Shown one piece after another: positions 1 through 13,700 of a DNA stretch of 64,000 nt (the first letter of the stretch is position 1; each line of letters starts with the position of its first letter). The translations under genes were made by a program, and so were the position numbers. This DNA comes from Tanytarsus gracilentus. Taxonomy: Eukaryota; Arthropoda; Insecta; Diptera; Chironomidae. The notes below the pieces were generated by a model. It saw nothing but the letters and a program-made list of their open reading frames with translations, had not been told where the DNA came from and searched no databases. The stretch is from the NCBI GenBank assembly GCA_038502055.1, contig JAXRKN010000038.1:5022001-5086000 (forward strand). Reading direction: 5' to 3'.

Positions 1-14
1 GATTTTTTTGCCAG

Positions 15-3000
15 TGACCATTGCTCATGCAGCATTGCCATGTCCACGTAATCCGGAAGATTCTTTGCCTGTATGTGATGAGTGTCATGTACTAGACCTC
101 TTTGAATGCGCTTGTGTCCTTAGAGACGACATTCCATATTATCTTGATTGTTTCGGAAGCGATTCCCCTCATATTGAATGCAATCAAAATCTAGCATTTG
201 CTTGTCGCTATCCTGGTGAATGGCAACCTCAAACATGCTCTTGTGAATGCAAATGGTGGGCTCACCTGCTCTGCCAGAAAAATCAATACTTTGATCATAA
301 AACTTGTCAATGCAAGTGCAAAGAACCTTGTAAAGATTGTTCAAGACCTCAAATTTGGAGTGAAAATGTTTGCAATTGTGTTTGTCCGTACAAAAAAAAT
401 TGCTTGAAAAATCAATTTTGGAGCGAGTGGAGCTGTGATTGTCAGTGTAAGCAGAAACCAAGAAGATGTTGCGAGGGAAAAATTTGGAGTCAAAAGGTGA
501 GATTTAAATAATTAAAAATTATATCAAAAAATTATTTTTTAAAATAGGCTTGCGATTGCGTTGTGACAACGATTTCAACCACGACCACAACCCCTTCAAC
601 AACTGTTTCATATCCACCAATTCCTGGCTGCGATCAATCGATCCTTAAATATGGAGAGTGTCTCTACCCACGTCAAACTAAAATCTCTTGCAATGGCTGC
701 TTTAAAATGTTGATTGAAAATGGAAATCTTGTAATTCGTTACAACACTGCTGCCAATGTTGCGCCAGTTTTTATTTATCAAGTCACAAACGGTCAAACTG
801 CAAAAATCTGTGCTGGATCTGACATGCTCTCGTCCTATGATTCAATGGATCAAATTATTTGGAATAATGGTGTAGGAGGAAACGTGGGTATTGACGCAAG
901 AATTTTAGACAACGGTCAAGTGGTCATAAAATCAAGAGGACCATTGGCAACATCGCAAACAATTGGAGTTGCTGCAAACTGCTATGTTGACACAACAACA
1001 ACAACAATCAGCACGAATTCATCAACTTTCCCATGCATTGGAAACACCATTTATGTTGGTCAATGTCTCTATCCAGGTCAAGCTTTATGCTCCAAAAATG
1101 GATGCTTTAAAATGTTCATAGAAAATGGTGATTTAGTTGTTTATCGCACAAGCGATATGAGTCTCGTATGGAAACAACCTAACAGCAATGGAGGAACGTC
1201 AAAAGCATGCGCATTGACTACAGGATCATTTAATATGGGATCTTATAACATGGGACATTCAGGACCTAGCGATGCCACACTCACTGATGATGGTCAACTC
1301 TTCTTTATTCTACAAAGCACTGGACAGCCTGATATAGGAAATCTTGGAATTGGATCTTCGTGTAATTCAAAATCAATTTGTCAAGAATCGATTATTGATG
1401 CTGGTGAATGTTTCACGCCTGGTCAAGTGAAGGTTTCTTGTAATAAATGCTTCAAGATGGTCCTCGAAGGCGGAAATCTAGTTATTTACCACAATGATGC
1501 ACCTGGATTGCCTCCAGTATGGACTTATTCATCAACAAACGGACAAGCTGCAAAAGCGTGTGGTCTAATTGGAGCTGGAACCGAATTTATTTTCTATTCA
1601 TCAACCGGTACGCCTGTTTGGGGTCTAGGTCCTCCTAATGATGCTGCAGGTGTCATGGCAAAGATTTTGGACAATGGTAAAATTGTATTTGCTGCCAAAA
1701 ATACTTCAATGAGCCACGTTTATACTTTTGGACCGGCAACAAAATGTTACAACGGCCCAAACATAACCACAACCACAACTCCTTCAACGACTGTTTCATA
1801 TCCGCCAATTTTAACCGGTTGTGATCAATCGATGTTAAGATATGGTGAATGTCTTTATCCAGGACAATCTAAAATCTCTTGCAATGGCTGCTTCAAAATA
1901 TTAATTGAAAATGGAAATCTTGTAATTCGTTACAACACTGATGCTAATGTTGCGCCCGTTTATATCTACCATTTTACAAATAATCAAACTGCTAGATTAT
2001 GTGCTGAACTTAACACGCTTGCATTTTATTCTTCAACTGGTCAACGCTTTTGGAGCATTAGTCAAGGCGGTGATGCTGGATATGATGTAAAAATTTTAGA
2101 CAACGGTAAAATTACTGTTGTGTCCAGAAATCCAACAAGTTTGGTTAACACTTTTGGTAACTACAGTATTTCGCTATGCTATTTTGAAACCACAACAACA
2201 ACTCCTTCAACAACTGTTTTATATCCGCCAATTTTAACCGGTTGTGATCAATCGATGTTAAGATATGGTGAATGTCTTTATCCAGGACAATCTAAAATCT
2301 CTTGCAATGGCTGCTTCAAAATATTAATTGAAAATGGAAATCTTGTTATTCGTTACAACACTGCTGCTAATGTTGCGCCCGTTTATATCTACCATTTTAC
2401 AAATAATCAAACTGTTAGAATTTGTGCTGAACTTAACACGCTTGCATTTTATTCTTCAACTGGTCAACGCTTTTGGAGCATTAGTCAAGGTGGTGATGCT
2501 GGATATGATGTAAAAATTTTAGACAACGGTCAAATTACTGTTGTGTCCCGAAATCCAACAAGTTTGGTTAACACTTTTGGTAACAACAGTATTTCGCAAT
2601 GCTATGTTGAAACCACAACAACAACTGCAATTATTACAACTTCATCATCTATCCCGTGCATCGGTGATACAATTTACGTTGGTCAATGTCTTTATCCCGG
2701 TCAAGCTTTATGCTCCAAAAATGGATGCTTTAAAATGTTTATAGAAAATGGTGATTTAGTTGTTTACCGCACAAGCGATATGAGTCTCGTATGGAAACAA
2801 CCGTACAGCAATGGTGGAACAAGTAAAGCTTGCGCATTGACTACAGGTTCTTTTAGTATGGGATCTTATAATATGGGACATTCAGGACCTAGCGATGCCT
2901 TACTCACTGATGATGGCCAACTTAACTTTATTCTACAAAGCACTGGAAAACCTGTATTAGGAAACCTAGGAATAGGATCTTCCTGTAATTCAAAATCAAT

Positions 3001-3391
3001 TTGCCAAGAGTCGATTATTGATGCTGGTGAATGTTTCACGCCTGGTCAAGTGAAGGTTTCTTGTAATAAATGCTTCAAGATGGTCCTCGAAGGCGGAAAT
3101 CTTGTTATTTACTACAATGATGCTCCTGGATTGCCTCCAGTATGGACTTATTCATCAACAAACGGACAAGCTGCAAAAGCGTGTGGTCTAACTGGAGCTG
3201 GAGGCGGATTTAAGTTCTATTCATCAACCGGTACCCATGTTTGGGGAGAGGGTCCTCCCAATGATGCTGCAGGTGTCATGGCAAAAATTTTGGATAACGG
3301 TCAAATTGTTTTTGCTTCCAAAAATACGTCCCTGAGCCAAGTTTTTACTTATGGACCGGCAACAAGATGTTATTTGTCTAAAGTTTTATAA
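15..3391 (+). CDS. Secreted CXCXC-repeat plus seven bulb-lectin-like domains (5' partial)
   Basis: Two exons are visible: about 15-496 and 548-3391, joined in phase 0 across a 51-bp GT/AG intron. A pyrimidine tract ending in AG at 13-14 suggests that more exons lie to the left. Exon 1 is Cys-rich. From about base 230 it repeats the pattern C-x(n)-Q-x-W-S-x(3,4)-C-x-C-x-C, known from VEGF-C tails and chironomid Balbiani ring 3. The second exon encodes Thr-rich, probably O-glycosylated linkers between seven domains of about 110-125 residues, each bounded by Cys: 629-982, 1034-1363, 1379-1747, 1820-2179, 2243-2602, 2657-2986 and 3002-3370. Each has the pattern GxC-x(2)-PGQ, CFKMxxENGNLVIY and ILDNGQ, which resembles bulb-type mannose lectin (B_lectin) repeats. 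The sugar-binding motif QxDxNxVxY is altered: Q and D are replaced, while N, V and often Y remain. I infer a secreted or extracellular-matrix protein. The domain name rests on motif recognition only. Confidence 0.75.
1034..1747 (+). repeat. Lectin domains 2+3, duplicated as domains 6+7
   Basis: This two-domain block is nearly repeated at 2657-3370 with only scattered substitutions. The shared stretches include the segment around GGNLVIY and the YSSTNGQAAKACGL segment. The copies are direct and in frame, so the gene grew by tandem duplication of multi-domain units. Confidence 0.9.
1820..2179 (+). repeat. Lectin domain 4, duplicated as domain 5 (2243-2602)
   Basis: Domains 4 and 5 and their Thr-rich linkers (PSTTVSYPPILTGC and PSTTVLYPPILTGC) are almost identical in DNA sequence. 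The likely cause is a recent tandem duplication or ongoing gene conversion. Confidence 0.9.
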
Positions 3392-3625
3392 TCAAACTTT
3401 GATTCAAACTTTTTAAAGAGTGAACCATGAAAAAAAATTAAAAATTTTACACAAATATTATCTTCAATTCTGTTTTAAATTTGAAAACATTAATAATATT
3501 TGCGGAGGTGTTTGTTTTTATCAACAGATAAATTATTGTCGACCTTCGCTAAAACACTTGTTGAGCTAATTATTATTCAACTTCAAAGTTGTTTCTCATG
3601 ATGTCTAATATTTTGTACTTTCTGA

Positions 3626-3648
3626 AATAAAAAAAATAACAGAATAAA
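3626..3648 (+). promoter_or_regulatory. Polyadenylation signals of the lectin-like gene
   Basis: Two AATAAA hexamers lie at 3626-3631 and 3643-3648, about 240 bases after the stop codon at 3389-3391. They probably end the first transcript. Confidence 0.5.
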
Positions 3649-4704
3649 TTTTCATTTTTTAAATTTTTATTTCCATTGTTTTTATGAAATGCATAATTTA
3701 ATTTAATCATTAATTAAGAGTTTACACGTTTAGAGTAATTTTTACATTTTTTCACCATCAAACATGATTTTTTTGTGTCTATTAATATTCAGCAGAAAAC
3801 GTTTTGTCAATCCCAACAATACTTTTATTTCCTTTATAATGATATTAAGATGGTTTCATTTTTTTATCAGCAGCAGCCCAAAAAATTTATATTTGAAAAT
3901 CGAAAGACATCCACCACAAATGTCAATCAAAATCCTTTCTCATGTCACTCACATCAATCAAGTTTTTTACGCAAAACTTTCACTTCTTTTACTTTTCTTA
4001 TCACAGCTCCCAAAGTAAATTATCATTACTGTTTCTATTTATTTTTCATTAAAAATTAAAGAAGGGAAAACTAATATGCAGAGCGTGTTGTGTGTTGCAC
4101 CATCCAGAGGAATACATTCTACAGATATATATTTAAATCTTATTTAAAAAGGAGATGATTGAGATGTTCTCAAAAATATTTTTCAAAACGAATTAAAAAA
4201 ATTAAATTTCGATACTCGAACAAGCGTATTTTGAAATTTTCATCTAAAAATTTTCTAACTTTTCAAATCTCTCAAATGTTTTTGATGATTTTCTATCTTT
4301 ACTTTCAGGAGGAGAAAACTGGCAATTTATCATGTTCAGTCTCAACATGCGACAACTTTTAATTTTTAGGCTAAATTATACACAATAAATTCTAGTTAAG
4401 TTTTTTAATTGAATTAAATTTGAAAAATTATCAAATGTTGAGAGAAAGAGACAAAAACTATTTTTTTTTGTACAGCTAATTTCTTTTACATTCTAAATAT
4501 GATTTTACCAATAAATTATTCCCCTATATGCCTTGAACATCTATACGATTTTTTCCGAGACATTCGACCCTTAACATTATTTCTGATTATTTTTCTAAGT
4601 TTTTTTACTCAAAATTATCCATCTAAAAAATTCGATAATTATTAATTTTTACAGACATTATTTTACAAAATATTTTAGTGAAATCGTCATCTATTCTGTT
4701 TAGG
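3649..4704. other. Intergenic spacer
   Basis: AT-rich spacer between the lectin-like gene and the 3' end of kismet. It probably holds the kismet 3' UTR, read leftward. Short overlapping open frames at 3764-4059 and 4159-4362 lack homology features and look like chance. Confidence 0.5.
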
Positions 4705-7700
4705 TCATTCACTTTCCTTGCCCTCGGAGTTGTTTGATGAATTTAATGCTTCGGCAGCTGCTTGTGCGGCAGCTTTTGCTCTTTCCCTCTCTTCTGCGGC
4801 CATACGAGCTGCTGCTGCTGCAGCCAATCTACCGGCACTTGATCTCAACTCACGTTTTCGTTCGGGCATTTGAACTTCCATATCGTCACCACTTCTAGGT
4901 CGTTTTGTTCTTGACCGACGACCTCTTTTACCCTCACTCTCATCGCCTGTATTTTCATCTTGTTGCTGTAATTCTTGTTCCTTGCTGCAATCATCGTGAC
5001 TCTTTCGTGATTCACTCTGAGGTTGTTCTTCCATTTGTAGTTCACCACCCTTGGATACTTTAGAGTGTGTAATTAAATCTTCAATATCCATGTTGGGATC
5101 ATGTTGTTGCTGTTGTTGTTGAGGTGCTTGCTTTTGCTGCTCTTTAATTTCCTCATTAACCTTTAAATTTTCAACCATTTCCTGTTCTCTCGACGAACTT
5201 GACGCAGTCGAGAGATTTGCAGCTTGTGCGGCTGTTGATGAGCTTGAACTTTGTGGAGAATGATGCGAAGCTCTTTCGGTATGCTCGCGAGAAGCGGATT
5301 CTCTATCGCCACGTTCTCTAGACGTTGAAGTTCCTGCATTTGGAGTGGCAAGTGAAATTGTGGTTTGTGATGGTAACGATGCGCCAATACTAGCTGCTGA
5401 GACTGGTGTCAATGTCACTTTATCTTGCTCTTGATGGCGACTCGACGATGACTCTACAGATCTGTTTGAGCGTGGAGACGATTTGTCTTCGTGTCCATGC
5501 GAAGAGTGAGAATGAGATCTCATTTCACTTGATTTCGATGTTGGAGTTAATGAAATAGCTGCAGAACTTGTTGTTGTCTCTTGACGCATTCTCTTTGAAT
5601 CGTGAATGCTTGATGCTGATGATGTTGGAATTAGCGAAATATTTGGACCAACACCGAGACTGCGAGCCAACATTTCAACTGGATTTTTGCTCAACTGTTC
5701 AAATGCCTCTTTCATCTCTTGATCGCGAGATCTCTTTGATGATGAGGACGATGAGCCACCACCACCAACTGCAGCAGCAGTTTGAGCCATCATTTCTGCA
5801 AATAGAGCTTGACTGAAATCAGCCGGAAGTGGCAAAGGAATGTCCTTTGCGGAGCTCTTTGATGATGACGATTGTGAGGCAGTTGACATGCCTAGACCTG
5901 GTGGCATTTTAGCTAATGCCTGCATGGTTGCAAAATCAGCTGGGAAACCATTTCTCGTCAATGATTCAAGTAACTTTCTTCTATCTCTTTCTAACTTTTC
6001 GAGAGCATCCTTATTGGCCTGTTGTGCGGCGTTGCTTCGTTTGTCTTGTGAGCTTGAACCACCGCCTCTGCTTGAACTGCTTTGAGTTATATCTAAGCCA
6101 GTTGCTCTCGAAAGAGACTCAAGAAGGTGAGTGTCATGTGGCAAAAGAAGCGATTGAAGCTGAGCATCACGTACTGCATTCGAGGACATTTGATTCATAC
6201 TTGAAGAATTTCTCGATGAACTTTTTGTGCTTGGAGATGAAGACTGTTGTTGGTGAGAACTTCCCATTGCACTGCTGCTACTGCGACTTGGAGTGCTAGA
6301 CGCAGATTGATTTTTTCCTGAAGCTTGACGCGATGAAGATGTATTAGTAGTACTGGTCGATGCTCCACTCATTCCCGCGCCATTAAGTAAATTACACTGT
6401 TGTGCAAGTTGGTCATATGCTGACATTCCACTTGGCATCGAGTATGGATTAAGACCACCCAAACCCAGTGGCGTATATAATAAGCTTGGATTAGGGAAAA
6501 AGAATGGAAAAGCTGGATTATTTGCTAGATTTGCAGCTGCTTGTGCTGCTGCATTCGCTGAGCTCGATTGTTTTGATGAGCTCGAAGACTGTTGTTGTTG
6601 ATGCGATGGCGAAGATGCCGATTCATTAGCTTTTCTATTTTTGCTTGAACTGCTTTGACCACTACTTCCTTGATTACCACTTGACGATGATGATGAGCCA
6701 GTTAAACCTTTAGCTAATGCAGTAGGATCTAAACTGGCAGCAGCCATAACTGCGGCTAAGCTTTGAGCATCCATTCCAGCCAATCCACCAAGGGCTGCGA
6801 GATTTCCGAATAGATTCATATTGTTCATATTATTCATATTTCCCATTGAGCCTAAGCCCGGCATTCCAGCAAATGGCATCATCGATGCAAGCGGATTTTT
6901 AGGATCGAATGAGCCCAAACCGGGTATGCTTGATAATAAGTTTGCATTTAATCCAGCAAGACCTGGGAATGCAGCCATATTAGCAGCTGCTGCTGCTGCA
7001 GCGGCGGAACTAGAACTGCTCGATTGCTTCTTGCTAGCTGATGACGTTGAAGTCGAATGAGTTGTTGAAGTATTAGCATGCGAAGACGAATATTGGTTTG
7101 CACCTGAGCTCGATCGACCCATCGAAGATGTAGAAGGTGTCGATTTAGTGAGCGTTATATCATTGGACATTGAAGTCTTATGACTCATTGATGAGTGAGA
7201 TGATGACGAAGTGCTGGGTAAAGTTAAGCTTTCTGTCCATTTTGGATCAATTTCATACATTGGATTTTCTTTAAGCCATTGAGACAATCGTTTCAATTGA
7301 GGAGCATTTCGTCCCGAAATTCTCTTTCCAGTAACTCTATGAATGACACTGACATTCTCTTCACCAGTTAAACTATTCCAGTTAATATTTGCCATTGAAT
7401 TTGCGTCAGCTGAAGTCGAAGCTTGATTGCTTCTTTGACGCGAGTTATTCGATGAGCTACTGGTTGATTGATGCTGATGCTGTTGTTGATGTGAAGATTG
7501 TTGTTGTTGCTGCTGCTGTTGTTGTTGTTGTTGATGAGACGATTGTGTCTGGTGAGACGATGAGCGTCTCGATGAAGATTGCGATGAGGATGTGCTTGTG
7601 GAAGCTCCTCCTGCAGCTCTCGTCAAATATTCCATACTCAATGCTTGTTCGGTAAAAGCGGCTGCTTGCTCTGCTAGCCACTTGTTAACCTTAGCATCTT

Positions 7701-10700
7701 GAGCACCACCTGAACCATAACTACCAAGTTTTGTGCTCAACTCGAGAGCTTGTTTCATTTCCTTAAACATAGCTTCGTATGCTTTACGTTGAGGTGAATT
7801 AGCGGGAATTGTTTGTAAAATTTGTTGCTGTTGTTTTAAGAATGCTTGTTGCTCGGCTTGAGCAGCTTGAAGTAACATTGCATTCATGCTGTCTTTAGAC
7901 GACATGTTGCTCATATTTTGCAGAGCAGCAATTCCTGAAGTACCCGATGAAGATTGAGTTGAGCCCTTTGATGAACCGGGCACACTCGTCACAGTAATAG
8001 TGAATGGCTTTTGATTGCTATGCTGTTGTTGTGATTGAGATTGAACATTTGTTGGAGTCACTGAAACACTTGGAGTTACTTGAGGTTTCTTTGAGGACAT
8101 TGAAGAAAGTCCAGGATCTCCAAACACCGATTTTTGTTCTTTCGATGCTGCTGACAGTCCCATAACAATTTCATCCAACTTTCTCTTTTTCTTCTCCTTA
8201 CTCTGCGGTTCTGCTTTTTGTTCATCCATTGACATGTTATTTTTCTTCATCAATTTAGAGAGCATGTCATTTAATTTTCCTTTTCCTCCCGTTGGTGAAG
8301 TTTGAGCATCGGATCCACGACCTTTGCCCATAGAAAAGTCTTGGACTTCACTCATGTCCGGAGCTTGTTTTCTCAATAAATCAGCAATGCGCATTTTTGG
8401 CAAGCTAAAAAAATAATAGGTTAAATAAAGTTTTCAATTAAAAGCAGTTAAAACTCACCTAGATGATAAATCAATTGGTGTCAAGGTGCTTGAAGTACCA
8501 GGAATTGTCACAGATGGTTTATACTGTGAGTTCGTTGACGCTCTCGAAACATGTTGATGAGCTGGTGGAGGTTGCAAGTTTGAACCAGACGATGCAGATG
8601 CACGTCTCACTTCATGTTCATCTTCATTCCATGATCCCTTTGCTGGTGCACCAAGTTGACCAGTATTGTTTAATAATGCATGAAGTTTTGCTCTTTCTGT
8701 TTCAACGTCGATAGCAATATGACGTTTTTGACCTTTCTTGCCCTTATCAGTCATGCTCTGCATTTGAGCTTGCAACTGTGAAGATAAAACGGATTTACTT
8801 AATTGATGATGATCCGTTGTGATAGTAATTACATCAGGGGTGCTTGAACTTGAACGCTTATCAGCATTAAGTCGTTTGACAGTTTCATAGAGCGGCAAGT
8901 CTAAGTCAATTCCAAGACAGCCGCTATAAGCTGAATATGATTTACCAACTGGCCAAACTCCCTTCTCAACACAATAAATAATGTGACTTATTCTCTTCTC
9001 AAGTGCAAACTCACGGAACCATTTGACAATCATTGAGGTATCAAAGACTCTTGAAAGTGCTTTCAAATTGTCTTTGACATCGCCTTTAAGCATAGCATCA
9101 AACTGCTTCAATTGCATTAGAGGTTTAAACATCTCTAAATCTGGGAAACGAGTTGGAACTTCTGTTTTCTTGATTAATGATTCTGCTTTGTCTGGCAACG
9201 TATCGTCGTCGTCAATGACAACGGTGTCAATGATTTTTGGTTCTCCTTCGGGACGCTCAATTGGTTCAAGTTTAATTTCAACTGGCTCCTCTTTTTTCTC
9301 TTCAATTAATTCTTTTTCTGGAGATTTAGCTTTCTCTGTAATTTCTTCCTTCGACTCTTCAAGAATCGGTTCAGATTTTTCTTCTTCGATTTTCGAAATT
9401 TCTTCCTTTTCAGCTGTCTCAATTTCAGGAGTTTCGAGGATTTTAGGCTCGTCAATTTCCATTTTTTCGTCGCTTGGTTCCTTTTCTTTTGATTCCTCGG
9501 TTGATTCAATTGCCTCTTGATCAATTTCCATTTTCTCTTCAATTTTATCTTCGTCAATTTTCGGAGTTTCAATCACATCAAGTCGTTCTTTTTCTTCAAT
9601 TGGTTTCTCTTGAACATCGTCAATCACTTCGTCAGCCTTCTTCTCAGGAGATTTTGGAGTTTCAGATAAAATTTCTTCTGACACCTTTTCGTCTTCGATC
9701 GGCTTAGATTCTTCAACCGGTTGTTGTTCTTCTGGCTCTTTAACTTTTTCTTCTTCAACTATTTTAGGAATTTCTTTAACTTTTTCTTTCGGCGGTGTTG
9801 GCATTTCACCCATCGCAAGTTTAAACAATTCAGCGGGATTATCAAATTTAAACGATTTGAGTACTTCCAAATTCTTAACATATCTCTTTTCAGCTTCCAT
9901 AAATGGAAATTCGGGATCGCTTAAGATTAATTGATCGGATCTGTATAAGCCGTGTTTAAGCACAGCTCGAATAAGTTCTCGATCATGCTTTCCAGACTCC
10001 CACCAATCAGGCGTGTCTAAATTATTTTCACAAAGCTTGAGACGCTCCTCGAGTTTATGATGTTTAGCAGTTTCACGTAGTTTTGAGAGCAACTCGAGTC
10101 TATCGAGGATGAGCTTAGCATGGTCTTCTCCAATATCGTCAATAATTCCATCCAATCCTCTCTCTTCTTCGAGTAGTTTTTCACCTGCCTGTCGCTTACA
10201 CATTGCAATGAAAACTTTATAGTAATCACTTAGATTTTCATCCGACTTCTTGTCGAGTTTAGCGAATGTCTTGAATCTACGAAAAATAATTTTTACATTT
10301 CAAAACTATTAAATTAAATTTAGATTTTCTTACCTCGACCAGTCAGGCATTGGAACTGTAGTATGTGGCTGCAAGTCAATTCCATAACCGGTGAGCACTC
10401 GAAGAAATTCATTTTCGTCACGTCGTGTCCATCGCTTGGGAATCTGCTCGAATCGAGTCTTTTCACGTTCACGAACGACTTGCTCGATTTTTTCGCGGCG
10501 CTCCATTTTCTAAAAAAATTAAATTTTATATTAACATAAATTTAATAAAATTTTTCTCAAATCTACATTTCAAAAATCTACTGAAAAAAAATTCTACTTA
10601 AAAATTATTTTCGAGCGTCACAAGGGAAATTTTTTATGCCAGATTTTACGCGTTAAAAAAATTTTGAAACAATTTGAGATTGATTTTGGGGGTGGAAGAC

Positions 10701-13700
10701 TTAAATACTAACCAAGTACATTGCAAGTTTCTGCAAATCGAGATTGGCCAATTGGGATGCATCGAGACCGCCCATACCGAGACTCAAGAGCAGACTAATG
10801 TCCGCGGCCGATGGCATGGGAATCTGCTGTTGGCTATGCTTCGAATGCGATTGCTGTTGCTGCTGCTGAGCCAAGGACGCAGCCATTGCCGATGAGTATG
10901 AAGTGCTCGGCGTTGGATTAACATTACCCTGTATCGATGGCACAATTGATTGCAACTATTGAGAATATTTCAATTTCATAAAGAGAGAGAAGCGGTTATA
11001 ATGGGAGAGATGAGTTTAATGAAAATTACTTTCTTGTTTGTTTTTTTTGGGTGGTGAAAAAAGTTTAATTTTGATGCGATTGTGAGATGTGTGTGACGCA
11101 AAATTTTGTTAATGTTATTTCTAGTTTTTTAAATTTAATTTAACTTTTCTGTGTCATGCTTCAAAATAAAAATTTAAGAACTTCAAAGAATTTTTAAGAA
11201 CTTCAATTTTTTCTTGCAACATGACACAGGAATTTTTTAATAATTCTCTAATTTCAGACCTACTCGCACACTCGTTAAATCATGCAAAACTATGAAAGTA
11301 CTTTCACACAAAGACACCCACAAATGTCGTGTCACTAGCCAATTAAGTATATTTATGATTTGTGAATGAGTGTGATGATAATATAAAATAACCTCAAATA
11401 CTCTACTCTCATGTACCGAATGCAACCTTTCGCTCACCTTAGCTTTCTGTTGCTGCTTGAGCTCTTCTTTCTTATAATTACGCTGATATGAAGTGATGAC
11501 GCGTCGAAGGCGTGTATTGAGGTCCTGCATAGTCGGCCACATTAGATTCGGATCAACATCAGATTGATGATGGACAATCTCGTCATCATCAAGACCTAAA
11601 TTGAGAAATTTTATTAAAATTATTTTTAAACTTTCGAATTAATTTTTTTACCATCTTTTGTTGAACGAATTTCTTCATCATCGTCGCCATGCTTTGAATT
11701 AGTTTCGTCATCATGTCTGAAAATTCGAAAGGTTTAAAAAATTAATTAATTGTATTTAATTTTTGTTTTGCTAAAAATGTTTTGTTGAAATGTGATTTAT
11801 GATGGTATGAATTTTTAAATGAAAAAATGTTAAAAAGCTATAATTGAGTGGGAATTTTGTGGATTATTTTGTTAGGCATGCAAAAGAATGAGTTAGCAAG
11901 AAGGTCATGCAATGTTTTTTTACTTACTCGCACATCATCCAATCTTGACTATCAGATGACCATAAAATTAACACACAACATATACAAAAAAATTAAAATA
12001 CATCTACGAAGATTAAATTAAGCTTTGTGGTGAGGAAAATCGCTAAGTTCTACTCGCGTGTAAAATTGCGTGAATATCAAAATATAAATTTTGGAGGGAA
12101 GTTTTTGAGGGTGGGAAATTTTACAACAATAAATTTTTTTACTCTAAAAACTAGCACTAAAGTTGAAATAATAACGACAGAATAGAAGAAGAAATTAATG
12201 TGTGTTGAGGGAAAACTTACTCTTTGCTTATCATCGATACATCGTCAGCAACATCGCCGGGACCGCAATGAGTAATAAAACACAACGTTGGATCGGCTCG
12301 CATTTGACGATAACTTTCACATCCATGTTTATAAGTTCCGACTAATAAACTCTTGTCACAACATTTCGGATCCCACCATGAGCAAGGCACCTGATCATTA
12401 GTGGATGGCGGGCGAATTGGGAGATCACTGTTTTCACCCGCGAGACAAGAGGTGGAAAAAATAACGAGAGAGAACGGAAATTTTTGAAAAATCTGCAACT
12501 TTTGTCTTGAATTCTACAAACTACTATTTTTTTAAACACTTTCTTCCGACGCAACAAATCATTTTCCAAAAACCGCGAATTGTTTCATAATTATATGAAT
12601 TTCGATCGCCCCCCGATTCGCCGTATTCCAATTTTGGCATAATTTAACTTTTTTTTGCTCATTGGTGTCAAAAGAACATTCAAAAAGGAAATTTAAAAAT
12701 AAATTATCGAGTGCCGATTGGTAAAATGTCAAAATTGAACGAAACACATTCCAATCAAAATTTAGTAATTGCTTGAATAATTTTTAAATTCTCACAAATG
12801 AACTCAGAAAAATCGTTAAAAAATTTTTCTCTGTGTCCATGTGTGGAATAATTCAAGCTCTTACACAATTGTCAATAAATATTGAAAACAATCCGGCACA
12901 TTCAAATGAAACATTAAGAAAACTCTCAAAGAAAAGAAAAATTAACATTTACCACCAGAGTGAGAGAGAAAAATGGAAAAATTAAACGAGGACGAAAAAT
13001 TTTCCACACTTAAAAATTACAAAAGGGTTGAAAACTCTCGGATATGATGCAAATATATAATTTTTTTTTCGACAACTAAAACATTAAGAGTTAAAAAGTT
13101 TCCTCATCCCGAATCGCAAGACATTATTCCAATTAAAAAAAATGTGTGAGAGAGTTAAAATGATTTTTTTTTACTAAAGTCAAAATTTAAAGGCATCGTT
13201 AATGAAATGTGTGTAAATGTACAAAAGAGAGCAGCATCTTCATCAGTTAAGCGATTTGTAATTAAATTTTGTTTTGCATATAAAAGCCAATTGCACAAAT
13301 AACACAAGACTTGTGAAGACACCGCAGACAGGTGGAAAAATTATTTAAAATTTTTTTATAAGCGATAAGCGAATTTTTGGGTAATTTTTTGGGCTTGAAA
13401 ATGATTTGCATTTTAAATTTAGCAGCACATGCATTATTGAGTGTAATCATGTTAAATTTCAACCCTCAATAATGCATAAACGCTTTAGATATATGAAAAA
13501 AACTGAGTTAATAATCGAAGGAGGTAAAAATGATGGAATTGAAAATGAAATATAATGAAAGGGGGGAAAACAATTAAATAATTATTGTTGTGGTATTTTT
13601 TGGTAAAAGAGATGAGCGTAAAATATCGAGAGAAAGATTTTCGATAATAAAAAAATGTATAAATGTATATGAGGAGAGAAAGTAACGATTATTGAACATA

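Noticed and set aside
9023..9520. 165-codon plus-strand Ser-rich frame
   Set aside because: Antisense of the Glu/Lys-rich segment of a kismet exon; composition is the expected mirror.
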